Source: Cladobotryum mycophilum
Lineage: Eukaryota; Ascomycota; Sordariomycetes; Hypocreales; Hypocreaceae
NCBI GenBank assembly: GCA_036429605.1
Contig: JAVFKD010000015.1
Coordinates: 1,883,421 to 1,947,420, forward strand
Length of the DNA: 64,000 nt
Reading direction: 5' to 3'
In this document: positions 47,009 through 58,582 of the stretch, piece after piece
Layout: every line of letters starts with the position of its first letter
How positions within the stretch are numbered: position 1 is the first letter of the stretch
Translations under genes and position numbers: made by a program
Notes under the pieces: model-generated
Seen by the model: the letters and a program-made list of their open reading frames with translations, nothing else
Told to the model about the DNA's origin: nothing
The model's database searches: none

Positions 47009-50000
47009 CTAACCTATGACCTTCTCAGAGCTATCCAATAATAATACCTTACATTCTGGAACCCGCAAAGTAAACTTGACACGACCATCTTGAGGTGTAG
47101 CAAACACCACCGCAGGGCCTGCCACGAAATCAAGCAATTGTTTATAGTCTGGGTGGACGAGTATGAGATCTTCTTCGCCCTCCTTTATCCAATGTTTGTT
47201 CACCCAAATATTAGATGAATGACAGTCAGACGAGTCGATATAAGAAAGCTTCAAGATTCCATCCGAGGTGATCAAATGCTTTCCACAGGGAAGACACAGT
47301 GCCTTATCTACCGCGAAGCTTAGACGGAAGCTATGAATCTGCGCGTCGGTTGTTACATCATATACTAACATGTCACCCAGCCCACTAGGGATTGTGATCT
47401 GTTTGCTATCAGGGGAGAACAATATACCCTCCTGATAGCGACTTTGTCACAAATTTCGTTTAATGTGGCGGAGTTTTCGAGTTTCCGCATCCCATATATG
47501 AGAAATATTAGAATAATAGCAGGATAGGAGCTTGCTATCAGGCGAAAAATGAAGGATAGCCTTGCCAGGTAGGTATATATGAATTGGTATATATCCATGA
47601 AGACCTTCTCCCTCCTCGATTCGACATTCCTTTTCATAACTTAGGATTACAAGAGCGATGAATTTACCGTCTGGAGAAAATGCAAAACTCTCTATGGCCC
47701 CGGCAGGCGATGTGAATGTATACACCTCAGACCCAGATCTCGCGTCGCAAAAGTGTATTTTTTTCTTGCTGCTTAATATTGCAATAAGCTTGCTGTCAGG
47801 AGAGAATGCAACATGCTCCAGGTTATAGGCTCGATATTTGGTAAACAGCCTTCCTTTTTGTGTATCCCAGACCTCAAAGGACGTCATACCGCAGTGCACA
47901 GCGACAAGTTTGCCGTCGGGCGAACATGCAATTCTGGCCTCATTCATTGCAGTGATTGTTTGCGTATACAATCCGGTGTTTTCTCCCGTTCGTGCATCCC
48001 ATATCTGACATACGCCTCTGGGGGCCACAGAGGCAATATGCTTTCCATCAGGCATGGCAGCAAATGCGCTCTGAAGTCGCGGTTTGTCGTTGCGAGCAAT
48101 TTGCTTGGTACCGAATGATATATCCCATAGCGAGATTTCATTATGGTTTCTCGCCGATGCGATGATACTTCCATCAGGCGAGAAAGAGATGGGTTGATTA
48201 GAATCTGTAAAAGCTCTACCGTGATCTTGAAACACGCACTGTATTCTTCCTGATTCTACATCCCACAGCCGAATCTGCCTTTTACAAGTTGCAGCAATAG
48301 ATTTACCATCGGGAGAAAATAAAACCTCTCTAATGCCGTCTGCGGATATAACACGTTGCATCTTTCCTGTCATTATATCCCATATCTTGATGTTCTTGCG
48401 AGTTCCTGTTGCTAGGAGCTTGCTGTCTGGCGAAAATCGAACTGAATTGGCATTTAGCTTCCAGCTATGTCGAGGTTCGCCAGTCTCTAGGTCTATCAGA
48501 AAGATATCGGCTGCTTGAGTATAAACAATTAATTTCCCGTCAAACGAGACTGCAAATTGAAGTGTACTAGAGGGTGATTGGTAGGTCCGTAGTTCTGTAC
48601 TTGTTTCCGTATTGTATAGTCGGAAATGGACCTCATGGATCTTATTCTTCCGGGATAAAACTAGTTGATTATTAGGCAAGAAACTGACAAAGGAGGCTTT
48701 AATCCAGTTTTGGGGGATAGGGAGCTGTGCGCCTGTCGTGGTATTCCACAGCCGAACTGGACCATGATTGGATGAAGATACGAGGAGCCTGCTATCCGGA
48801 GAGAATGAAATCGACAAAACCATACCCAAATGACCTTTGAGGGTAAGCCTCTGAGATCCTGTTGCCGTATCCCACAATATTACTTCATTATACTCATACC
48901 CGGATGCTAGTAATTTGCCGTTGGGTGAGAATGCCACGAAATGAGCTTTGGATGTATGCATCATGCGCAAACGAGGCTCCCACATCTCCGATAGTGAGGG
49001 TGTTTTGGAAATCCAAGTTGGAATATGGTGATCATAAAAACGCCTGATAATGCTCATCTCTGGACTGAAGATCAAAGCAGAGCAATATAACTGTAACGGC
49101 GCCTCTTCGATGGTAGAGCTATGGTGAAAAAGAAACCGAGTTGCATCGTGGACTACTGCGCGTAGAGATGGGGACTCTTGGCTCGTAACCTTTCCAGTAA
49201 ATTTGGATTTCATTTTTGCTAGCAGTGTTCTGGTGCTAGGAGACGTAACGCTAGGCGACTAATGCTGAATGAGTGTCTGAGTGTAAACTAGATAGATATA
49301 CCGATGACTTACTACTTGTAGTGATGAATTCAGATATTTCATCATGTCAATACCATCTGCCACTCGGCCGATAAGTGTGAGGACCTCAAGCCAAAAGAGA
49401 AACCGAGTGCGGAAGAAGTCTAGTATTCCGGGATGCTCATTCAGGCTGATATCACTCTGCTGTAAATGGTAAACCCAGTAACTGCAGGCATACTGCACAA
49501 CAGGAGCAATGCAATCATCTATGTTTGATCTAGAAATATCTTTGGCCCGAATCCCCAGCCGTCGGAGCTTGCACATATTCTTTCGCAAGTTTTTGGACAT
49601 GATATCAAGACATCGGTTGAATAGATGGCCGTGTACCTTTCTAGCATCAATGCAGAACATGGTACTAGTGCATCTTGTTGAGCTTAGAATAGAGTCCCGA
49701 AAAGATGGATGAAGTACGCCGATCCGTCTTTGCTCTTGCTCCGAAACGTCCAAAACTGATCCGAGATAGTTGAGAAACTTCATCATAGTTTCCTTTGGCT
49801 CGTCAATCATAGTGGCCAGGTTAGTTGGAGTCATTCTATCAAAGAGTATCACGATGGACCCGACAGTCTTGGTGAAGCGCTCCTGAAATATTTGCTGCTC
49901 ATCTTTGCTTAGTTTGGTGTTGAGGGCGTTTTTCAAGACTGTTGTGTACATCAAGTCTAGTTCACTCTCTGGTTCCAGCTGCAAGCTCTGCGCCTCAATT

Positions 50001-51006
50001 ATGTTAGTGAGTCTTTGAGCCGCAATGGATTTACCCTCTCGAATGAAGTGGCACACAGTGGTAGCATGGATGAAGAGTCTATGCGATTTTTGGACTAGCC
50101 GCCGAATTGTGTCCTCGGTGATGAGAGTGGCATCAAGATCCATGTTGGAGAGTTCGTGTTTGTAATATATCTCCAGATCCTTCTCCACAATTGAGTGTTC
50201 AATATCGTGGAGGACAAAGTCTGTGTGTGTATTGGATGAGATGCTGTTGAAGCTCATATTGATAGGCTGTTCTGGACGGCTCGTGATGAATATTCGAAGT
50301 GGGAGGCTTCCAAGTTCGGCGGTTGCCACAAGACACTGAATCAAGACCCCAATGTCGTCTTCGTTGTCGCATTCATCCAGCGCATCAACAACAAAAACGA
50401 TGGGACTTGGCAGGTCCCCAGATTCTATTGCGGCCAGAGGCTGCAGCATCAATTTCTCCCACTGATCATACAAGCCCAGGCTATTTATAGATGGACAAGC
50501 CTCGACCGCAGTTTTCAGGCGCTTTTTGAAATCAGGCAATATTTCAGCAAGCTGTGAGGCCATGGTAGTGGCGAATCTTTTGGTCGAAGCAAGGTCACCA
50601 CCGCCTCGGGAGAAGAAGAAACTTGCGCCAAGTTGCTTCTGGAGATGGTACTCGCGGGCAAGCGTCATGGAGATGGTTGTCTTGCCAGTGCCCGCCATAC
50701 CCTTGAGCCAATAAATGCGTTTCCCCCGTGGCCGTTTGCCCATGATTTTATCTGACTGAGAAGCTCTACCCTAGTATCGGGGAGACACATAGCTGTATGT
50801 TGCTTGTTTGCAGCATTGAACGCAGCGTCATGTAGGGAATCAAGGTCCAACTTGTGGGCGGAAGATTGCACTAGTTGATCATGAGTTCAAGTTCGTGTAA
50901 AGGTATACAATATCGACGCACTATATATGATATCGCCTTGATGGACTGTGGTATTATCCCTGAAAGAGTTGTGCGCAATCGAGCGTTCTCCGCCATCACG
51001 CTCCAT
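47009..51006 (-). pseudogene. NLR: amyloid-like motif + NACHT + WD40, with frameshift and in-frame TGA
   Basis: STAND/NLR-type protein, a family controlling non-self recognition and cell death in fungi. Exons: 51006..50922, 50870..49313 and 49258..47447, giving about 1151 residues to the TGA; the open frame continues 145 codons beyond it to 47009. Exon 1 encodes 28 residues with NSFRDNTTVHQGDI, like the short prion-forming motifs that open many fungal NLRs. Next come the family linker CLPDTRVELLSQI, Walker A GMAGTGKT (about 86-93), Walker B IVFVVDALDECDNE and ITSRPEQP. About 11 diverged WD40 repeats follow (FSPDSKLLATG, IWDIMTG and similar). The frame breaks in a G5 run (C5 at 50723-50727), between SWANGH and KRIYWLKGM; one base repairs it. 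The TGA lies at 47449-47447 and WD-like sequence resumes after it. The WD repeats are unlike each other, so this is not a fast-evolving identical array. Confidence 0.85.
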
Positions 51007-51557
51007 CTTAGCGACGGATCACCAAGTCGTTTCCGATGATATGCATTCGTGACGGCGTCTGGCTAGTTGATTCAAGTTAAAAGGTGACGTGGGCGGTACT
51101 TGAGGTAGAGGAGAGAGATGGTTCAGACTGAGGCAGCCTCGATTTCGCCATGCCATGTTGTTAATGTTGGGATTCTATGAAGTCGGCCTGACTTGGGTTA
51201 TGCAGAAAATGCGGGGCAAGGCGTTTCTGCTCCTGCAGCTCTGTCACTGATGGAACCCCTCTTAACACCTTGCCCGCATTCTTAACAATTGAATGGAAGT
51301 ATTTTTCATGATAGTGGAATCGAGGATGTTTTAATACCAATAAAAATGTTCGACAAGACATTACCTACGGAGCCATAGCGACAACACCAGCCCCCAACCA
51401 AATCTCCCCCACAATCTGTCATCCCACCATTCCAGTGATCGCGCAGACAAGATATAACTTCTACACATGAGAAATGAGAGAGATGAGAGCAATAACAAAA
51501 AGAAAGATAACAAAGGAGAATAATAATGACGATGCGATACCTCGTAGCCGTCTCCAA
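51007..51557. other. Intergenic between tyrosinase 3' end and NLR start
   Basis: 550 bp holding the NLR promoter and the tyrosinase 3' flank. No HET-S/HeLo-type partner gene is present here. Confidence 0.5.
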
Positions 51558-53657
51558 TTAGCCCCACACCTTGAGCTGCTCCACGGGTACTCCCCATTCG
51601 GGCAACTCAGCATCACTGTTTGGCGCTCTGACATCTGAGCTGCTAATGCTCACGTGGAGTCCTTCCACCAAAGCTGGGTCAGCCTCATTCTCGTCGATCT
51701 CAAGAATGCGGAATCGCAAAGCTTTTTGTAGAAGTGGAACTACAGAATTGGGGGCTAGATTAGGAATATTCCGAGAAGCAACGAGCTTGACCAGAGCTGA
51801 AGTCAGAGGAACAGCCCCCGATATCTTGGATTGCGAACCCGTCATTCTATTCATGGTAAAGATGCCAATCGATCCTGCTAGGTTTGGAGCGGAGCTCCAT
51901 TCTCGGCCATCTTCTGGAGGTTCTCCAATGAAGAAGTGAACTGTGAATGATCCACCCAAGGTTTCCATATTGACATGGACATTTGCGACCCATTCTGTGT
52001 AATACCCACCCTTGATGATTTCCGATACTGGCGGATCTTTGGCATCCATTTTGAGATAGGGCCTAAATCCAACAGCATCAAAGGCGGCGTCCACACCATC
52101 CCCGGCGTGATCAATATGAGGTCGCCAGCTCGGTGGTTTAAACCTCGACTTGGCTCTAAGACCCATGGGACTTGAGCCCCCAAGCCAGCGGTTAATCTTC
52201 CTGATGAGTCTTTCTCGGGGACTCTGGCTGTCGCCATGTTGTATCCTAGTGTCTGCATATGCATAGCCAAATGTCTCCGTACTTCTGGACATGTCAGAGG
52301 TCCAGAATGTTCCATCAGCAGAGGACATGAATGGTGTGAGTGGCGTGGTTGAGTTTTGTACTGTTCCTTTTAGTGAAGTGTAACTCGCTTCTCCTGCCGG
52401 CATTGAGGTAATCCAGGCAGTCGGATTAATGAGCTGCCACATGGCTACCAGTCGATCTGTCATTGTGTGATGTAAAAAGAAGAGAGGATCAAAGGACGAT
52501 AAAGGTACATAAGTCATGTGTCCTCTAGAACCTCCATATATATGTATGATATCGTGGACAGCTTCAACGGAGTCCAAAGCAGACAGATTCTGTGAAACTG
52601 CCCAGGCCTTATTGCTAAACGAGTTGAAATCGTGGTAGCTTGAGAATAGGGCATAAAGGCGTTGCTGAATTTCTGGTAGCTTGGACAATAATGCGGTATT
52701 CACTTGATCATTCATTGAAGGTGGCGACCGAAGGCTGATACTTGTGTCTGGTGCTCGCTTGGTTTCGTTCCATTGCTTCAGCTGCCAACAAAGTTAGTTG
52801 TCGAGACTTGCATTAAAACCGAAGAAATGCACTCACTGGGTCCCAAATGAAGGCTTGTTCATCTAGTGGATGAAAAGAATACGAGTACAGAGGGTTTCTG
52901 ATTGCCTGTAGGCCATTGGGCCCATATTGAGCGATTACGGGATCCCAGAATATATCTGGGAAGAAGCTCTCGCCTGGAGGTGCCGGGGAAGCCCAGTCCC
53001 AATATGGTATTCGAAAGTCTGAGGCAGCTTGTTGGTAGAGCATGCGCTCTGTTGAATTGGAGTACATGCGAGAAATCGCATTAGCAAGCTTGTAAAGTTC
53101 CTGCTGAAAGCGTTGTCAGCTTATCTTTGAATATCGCGAAAAAACATGATTTTGATTGTATTGGAGAGGAGTCGCTTACCTCGTACAAGGCCAGATACGG
53201 TCGGTGCCACATGGGAAACAAGACTGAGCTGTGGGTGCAGTACCCCGACTGGCTCGCTCCAGGTACGGGTTCAACTTCGTTCCATGTCTCGAATGGGACG
53301 CCATGTATACCTATAAGAAAGAAGCATTAGCGCTGCCAGAATTGAAGAGGCAATTGGGTTTCACTCGCCAGCTATTTGGTACCACGAGAGGGGATCATCC
53401 TGACTGACTGACTGAAACATACTCAGCGCCAGAATGAATAGATCCCACTTGTACTTGTCTGCCTTCATCTCTCGGACTTCTAGTCTCAAAGGGACGCTGC
53501 CATTTGAGGCTGATGGTAACCGGCCGACGACTATTGGCGCTTTTGGGTCTTGGCGGCGGGTGAGCGATACCATGTCGAAGCCAAAGTCATAGTCCTGGGC
53601 AGCGACAACGGAGAGCAGTATGCTCGGCACCCAGCAGGTCAGTAAGCGTAAATGCAT
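51558..53657 (-). CDS. Secreted tyrosinase (type-3 copper enzyme)
   Basis: Oxidises monophenols and diphenols to quinones (melanin-type chemistry). Exons 53657..53369, 53310..53180, 53103..52837 and 52781..51558 give 636 residues. Residues 1-20 are a signal peptide (LLTCWVPSILLSVVAAQ). CuA site: His99 (AGIHG), Cys121-Thr-His123 (the Cys-X-His thioether pair) and His132 (FPMWHRPYLALYE). CuB site: His305 and His309 (VHDIIHIYGG) and the His333-His334 pair (FDPLFFLHHTMTDRL). All expected copper ligands are present. The last 250 residues form the C-terminal domain that usually shields the active site (GGYYTEWVANVHVNMETLGG). Intron 1 has a GC donor (G|GCGAGT) and an AG acceptor; GT-based alternatives would shift the frame out of AGIHG. 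Intron 2 has tandem CAG acceptors. No cluster partners are visible; its neighbours are an NLR and an RNA polymerase subunit gene. Confidence 0.93.
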
Positions 53658-54830
53658 GGCGACTGGGCTGATGGCGACCGAACACTGGTTGTTGAAAGGG
53701 TGGCAGAGTTGAATATTCGCGATGTCGTATTATCAATCAGGTCCAACCGTTTGGTGGGATCAAGCGTTTGCATGTAAAGATATATGATGCCACATTAGCA
53801 GCAACGGACCAAAGAGAGCGCGTGGAATATCAAGAACAAAAATACTGAGCGAACGACTGAGACGACCAAAAGCAGAGATAGTCAAGGCGAAATCCGACTC
53901 TAAATCTCTCCTTGAAAGCCTTGGTCGCTCCCTTATGACGAAGTGCAGAATGGAGGGAAAAGTTCAAAGTTGCCTCCCGTCAGGAGGAGAAAAGTTACTC
54001 CTTCCAGGTGAGAGACCAACCGGCAAGCTTCAACCACCTGACAGCAGCTGGTACAAAATGCCAAGTACCAGCACTCGACATCCACTGCTTATTTCCGTGT
54101 TCTCATATAATAATCTTGGTCATGCAATCGACTGACCATGTCTTGGCTTGACTCAACTTGTTTGTCTACTCCTTCTTCGAACTTGCGAAAAGCCTGACTG
54201 TCGTGGCACATGACGTGTGTTAGATTCCGTCTCTGTCTTGGCGTATCTCTCGCAAAGCAAGAATCGAGCTGCTTCAAATTGTACTCACATGGGGCAATAC
54301 AAAGACAAGCATCAGATCTCTCCTATACTAGGTCATCTAATACTCCAAGGTAGGTAGCAGAGTAGTTGCTGTAAGACAAAACAATGGCGATTTTCGGATG
54401 AACCGGCAGGAATACTAGATACCTCGCTGTCTGTTTGTCTCCTAACCTTGTTTTCTCTTCTTTATCTTATCGCTGTCCCAAAACCAGTTTCACACTGCGC
54501 GAGGGCGGCCTCCTACGGTTAACTTCATTTCGTGTAACTGGTGATGCCTTGGGTGGAACCTCCTCGACGGGAGGCTGCAGCTCCATTTTTCAGACGGGGC
54601 CATAGGTCCTTAACTAAGATGAGGTTTGGCATAATAGTAGAGAAGACCGATAACAAATCTAGGCATACACCGACATCTCAGATGCGACATGTTGGTACTC
54701 AAATCATTCGAATTGCTAACCTATGCACCTATATACCTTCCCTAGCATTTAATCAATTGTGATATACAACTTTAATATAGTTGTTTCGGATATCTAACCG
54801 ACCGCAGCATGCCCCTTTTTTCTCAGACAC
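53658..54830. other. Intergenic; tyrosinase promoter and Pol I subunit 3' flank
   Basis: About 1.2 kb with no supported gene; frames are under 75 codons. Confidence 0.4.
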
Positions 54831-57800
54831 TCATTTAGCTGCAACAGCTATTTGCTTCATAGGTCGCATCGGGCCCTTCCGAGGCTCGTCTCCACGATCT
54901 ATCTTGTACTTCAATTTGACGCCCATGGCTGCCAGCTCTACATCCAAGAATTTGAGAGCACCAGGAACCACAACTTGAGTAGTTTGATCGCCACCCACCC
55001 AGCAGTTGCCTTGTCCGTCCTCCCAGATCTCTCCTTGGATTTCTGTCAAGTCGATCCCCTCACTGTTGTCTAGTCTGACGGCGCAGTTTCGACAACGAAC
55101 CATGGTAGGGGCCTTCTTCTTACCAGGGGCGAACTGGGATACTGTTGGCTGAACAGATAAGAAGGAACCGCATCGTCGGCATATCCATGACTTTGCATAA
55201 TCCGAGCAGTTGAGCAGTCTGTCCTGCAGCAAAAAGGCTGTTCCGTGAGCGAGTAAGGCATCACGCTCCATTTCTCCGACACGGATACCACCACCCCTCT
55301 TTCTTCCCTTGATAGGCTGGCCGGTTGTGGGAACCACTGGACCAGTGGTACGCACTTGGTATTTATCGTTAACCATGTGTCTCAGACGCTGGTAATAAAC
55401 CACACCAACGTAGATGTCGGCCCCAAGCTCCTCTCCGGTAATACCAGAGTACATGGGCTCGTTACCGTGATAGTTAAAGCCGGCCTTCATCAGCTGGTGA
55501 CCGAAGTAGTCTCCAGCCGTATTTGTCTCGTCAAACTTGAATGGTGTGGAATCCTGCGCCAGGCCGTGTAGAGAACCGGCCTTTCCAGCCAATGACTCAA
55601 CAAACATACCAATCGTCATTCGAGAGGGGAAAGCGTGGGGGTTGATGATGACGTCGGGCTGAATACCTGACTCAGAGAAGGGCATGTCGACAGCTGGCCA
55701 TTTTTGTGACAAGACACCTTTCTGACCGTGTCGGGAAGAAAACTTGTCACCAATGATAGGCGAACGGGGGATTCTGAACTTGATAGAAACGGTTTGCAGT
55801 GGCTCAGTACCCGTCTCGGCTCCTATTAATCGAACTTCCTCAATGAACCCTATCTCGGAGTCCTTGTACTTTTCGTAATGTGTGACTCCGTCGAGGTTGA
55901 CAAGGTTGCCGTTGTAATCCGGTGTCACGGTGTGCCACGCGCAAATCACATCGCCTTCCTTCACCAGTCGACCGACGTGGGGCAAACCATCGTCGTCTAG
56001 CATGCCTTGATACGCTGCGCTAATAAAGCTGTGGGGAGCAAAACCGAATGCCTTAGTAACACTCTTAGCAGCTCTTGTTCTCGAGTCATCCTTCAATGAA
56101 ACCTTCTTGGTTTTGTAAACAGTGCCGTGGCCGAAGCCCCTCTCGTGAGCAGACTTGTTCAGAATCATAGCGTCGTCCATGTCATAGCCTGTATATGAGA
56201 TGACAGCGACAACGGCATTGGTTCCGTTGGGGAAGTTGTCAAAACCGTACGCGTTATGAAGAGGCGCTCGTACAATGGGGGTTTGACCAGTTTGTAATCT
56301 GTATGACTTATTGTCCGTTCGGTGTCTAATCGCTGCGCCCGGGGTTCCCATAGTTTGTTTACCCATCTGACACTGGTACATGTTACGGGGAGACTGGTTA
56401 AAGTCAGAGAAGGGGGTCATATTTGCCAAGATTGACAGCATGTTGGTGGGTTCGAATTCCACATGTGTCGACACGCCTGATTCAACCTCCTGGGGGACGA
56501 CCGCAATGGACATGTATGGCTGCTCATACGGACCAACAAAGTCTTCCTTTTGCAAAGGCAAATACTTGACGGGTCGAACCATTCTGGCCGGTGTGGATGA
56601 CATGTAAACACCGGGGTATGAGCCTCCTCTTGATGCAGGTACATATCCAACCTCCAGTTCCACAGGGAGACCGTGCGAGCCTTCGACCTTCCAGTATCGG
56701 AAGCAATCTGCGATTCGGAGAGACTCCTTGGGGCTACACCAACCAATGATCTTGCCGTCCAACATGATTACGACACTCTCCTCGGTGGACGCCGATGATG
56801 CCTCGACTGCTCCGAGCTCTGCTGCCAAAGCAGGAACCATTGAGGCGTCGACGTGGTCAGTCATAATCTTGCATTTATGTGCCAGATGGTTCAACAAGCC
56901 ACAAGGAGAACCATCGGGTGTGTGAACGGGGCACATGAAGCCCCAAGATTCAGGAAGCAGCTTTCGGACGGTGGTTGTTTTCAGTTGTGCGAAAAAGGCA
57001 CCACGATGAACCATTCTGAAGTGACTGATGAATCGCAAAAAGTTGAGCTTCTCCGCCACAACAGTGAAGCCAGCAGTTTGCTGCAAATCCAGTCCAGAGG
57101 CGCTCTGCAGATTACCAGTTGATAGGAAATATTCAAGCGCATTTCCGACGTTTTCGTTGGCCTTTCTGAAAATTCCACCAGGGAATTCTTTACGGAACTC
57201 ATCCGAGGTGAAGGTCGCTGCGGGATGCCTCCTGATGTAGTCTCTCAAGGAAGCGCGGACATTGACACTGAGAAATTCGTCCAGGCGCTCCTTCAAGATC
57301 TGGCTGTAGAGGAACCCTCCCAACAAGATTTCCTGGTTCTGGAGAGCATCGGGATTGTCCACGGAACATTCGCCAGCGGCCAATGCGTAAAGTTTGCGGA
57401 TCATGAAAAGAATCATGCGGAACTTGTCGCCATCCTGCTTCTCAGTCACATCGACATTGCCTAAGTGAACCACAACAATTCTGCGAAGAAACTCGGTCCC
57501 AACGTCATAGTCTGACATGGTCTCCGGGACGCCCAAAACAACCCTGAACTTTGAGCCCAGATAGGCACGGGTTTCTGATTTGCTGTAGAGGCCATAGGCT
57601 TTGTATGTTCTAAGCAGAAGCTCCACTCGATCCGTAAGGAAAGTGTTTCCTGTCGATTTGGAACCCATGGGGCCAATCAATCCCTCGAAAATCTCGCGAT
57701 CGTTTGTCTCCACGAGGGCTTTCAAAATCATGGCAACGGGGATGAGATATTCATTCTTTCGCCATGAAAATCGGAAAGTAACGTTTCCGTCATTGAGGTA

Positions 57801-58582
57801 ATGCAGTACGTTGGTTTGAGAAGTCTCATCTGGTCGTACGGATCGAAGTATAATACCGTACGAGGTATACCCTGCGCCTCGATTCGTGAAACTGGGACGG
57901 TTAATAGCCATCGGGAAGTTTCGTTTATTGACTTGGAGCAATCGGATGAGCTTTTCGTTTCCGTTGACGATGAAATATCCACCAAGTTCTTCAGACTCCT
58001 CCTTACGCTTCACCAACAATGCAGGCGAATTATTCTCAAGGTGGCATCGATTCGACTAAAAAGTCATGACTGATTAGCGGCAATCGTTGGAACAGGTTTT
58101 GAGGACAATACCTTGATCATAATGGGCACCTGGCCTAATTCTCGAACAAATTCAACAGGGTCTCCACCATTGATACTGTACTCAAAGGTAGCAGAAAGCT
58201 TTCCTCTATATGTGGCATGTCGCTCTCTGCACTCGGCGGGAAAGATTTCTCTGTTCAGGGCATTCTTGTTGGAGGGTGGGACTTGTGGTTTCTGAAGGGC
58301 CACGTCCTTTATCCGTATGCTGAGACGATTCCTCCCTTCCAATCCGGAGCGATCGTTTCCGTCGAGGAAAACCTTTGTGCCGATGTCTGCCAAACCATGA
58401 GCGAGCAAACCGGGCTTACCGTCGTGACGAAAGATGGCATTGAAGGACTCAATGTGGGGGTTAACCGCTAATTGAAGGGCGGGGTATGCAGTATGATCTG
58501 TTGGGGGATTCTGGAATAGATCTTGACGACGGAGAGTGTTGAATCCATGATCCCAATCGGTTTTTGTGGCCGAAGGCGCCAT
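54831..58582 (-). CDS. RPA135: RNA polymerase I second-largest subunit (RPA135/RPA2)
   Basis: Beta-like subunit of RNA polymerase I, which makes rRNA in the nucleolus. Exons 58582..58112 and 58055..54831 give 1231 residues (yeast Rpa135 has 1203). The intron, with a GTATTG donor and a TTTTTAG acceptor, lies inside the signature VPIMIK|SNRCHLENNSPALL. Pol I blocks follow: KEESEELGGYFIVNGNEKLI, RMVHRGAFFAQLKTTTVRKL and WGFMCPVHTPDGSPCGLLNH. The active-site lysine/arginine region is GDKFSSRHGQKG (about residue 926). A C-terminal zinc site is formed by ICRRC (about 1115) and VRCRNC (about 1148). The end, GVKLKYKIDRGDEPR, is typical. Start set at the first ATG (58582, MAPSATKTDW); the frame upstream has only a TTG. 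Intact, with no anomalies. It is divergent from the ARL8-type gene, about 3.8 kb away. Confidence 0.96.

Noticed and set aside
49259..49312. NACHT and WD40 frames as two separate genes
   Set aside because: A GTAAGT donor at 49312 and a CATTAG acceptor at 49259 join them in phase; one NLR gene is the better model.
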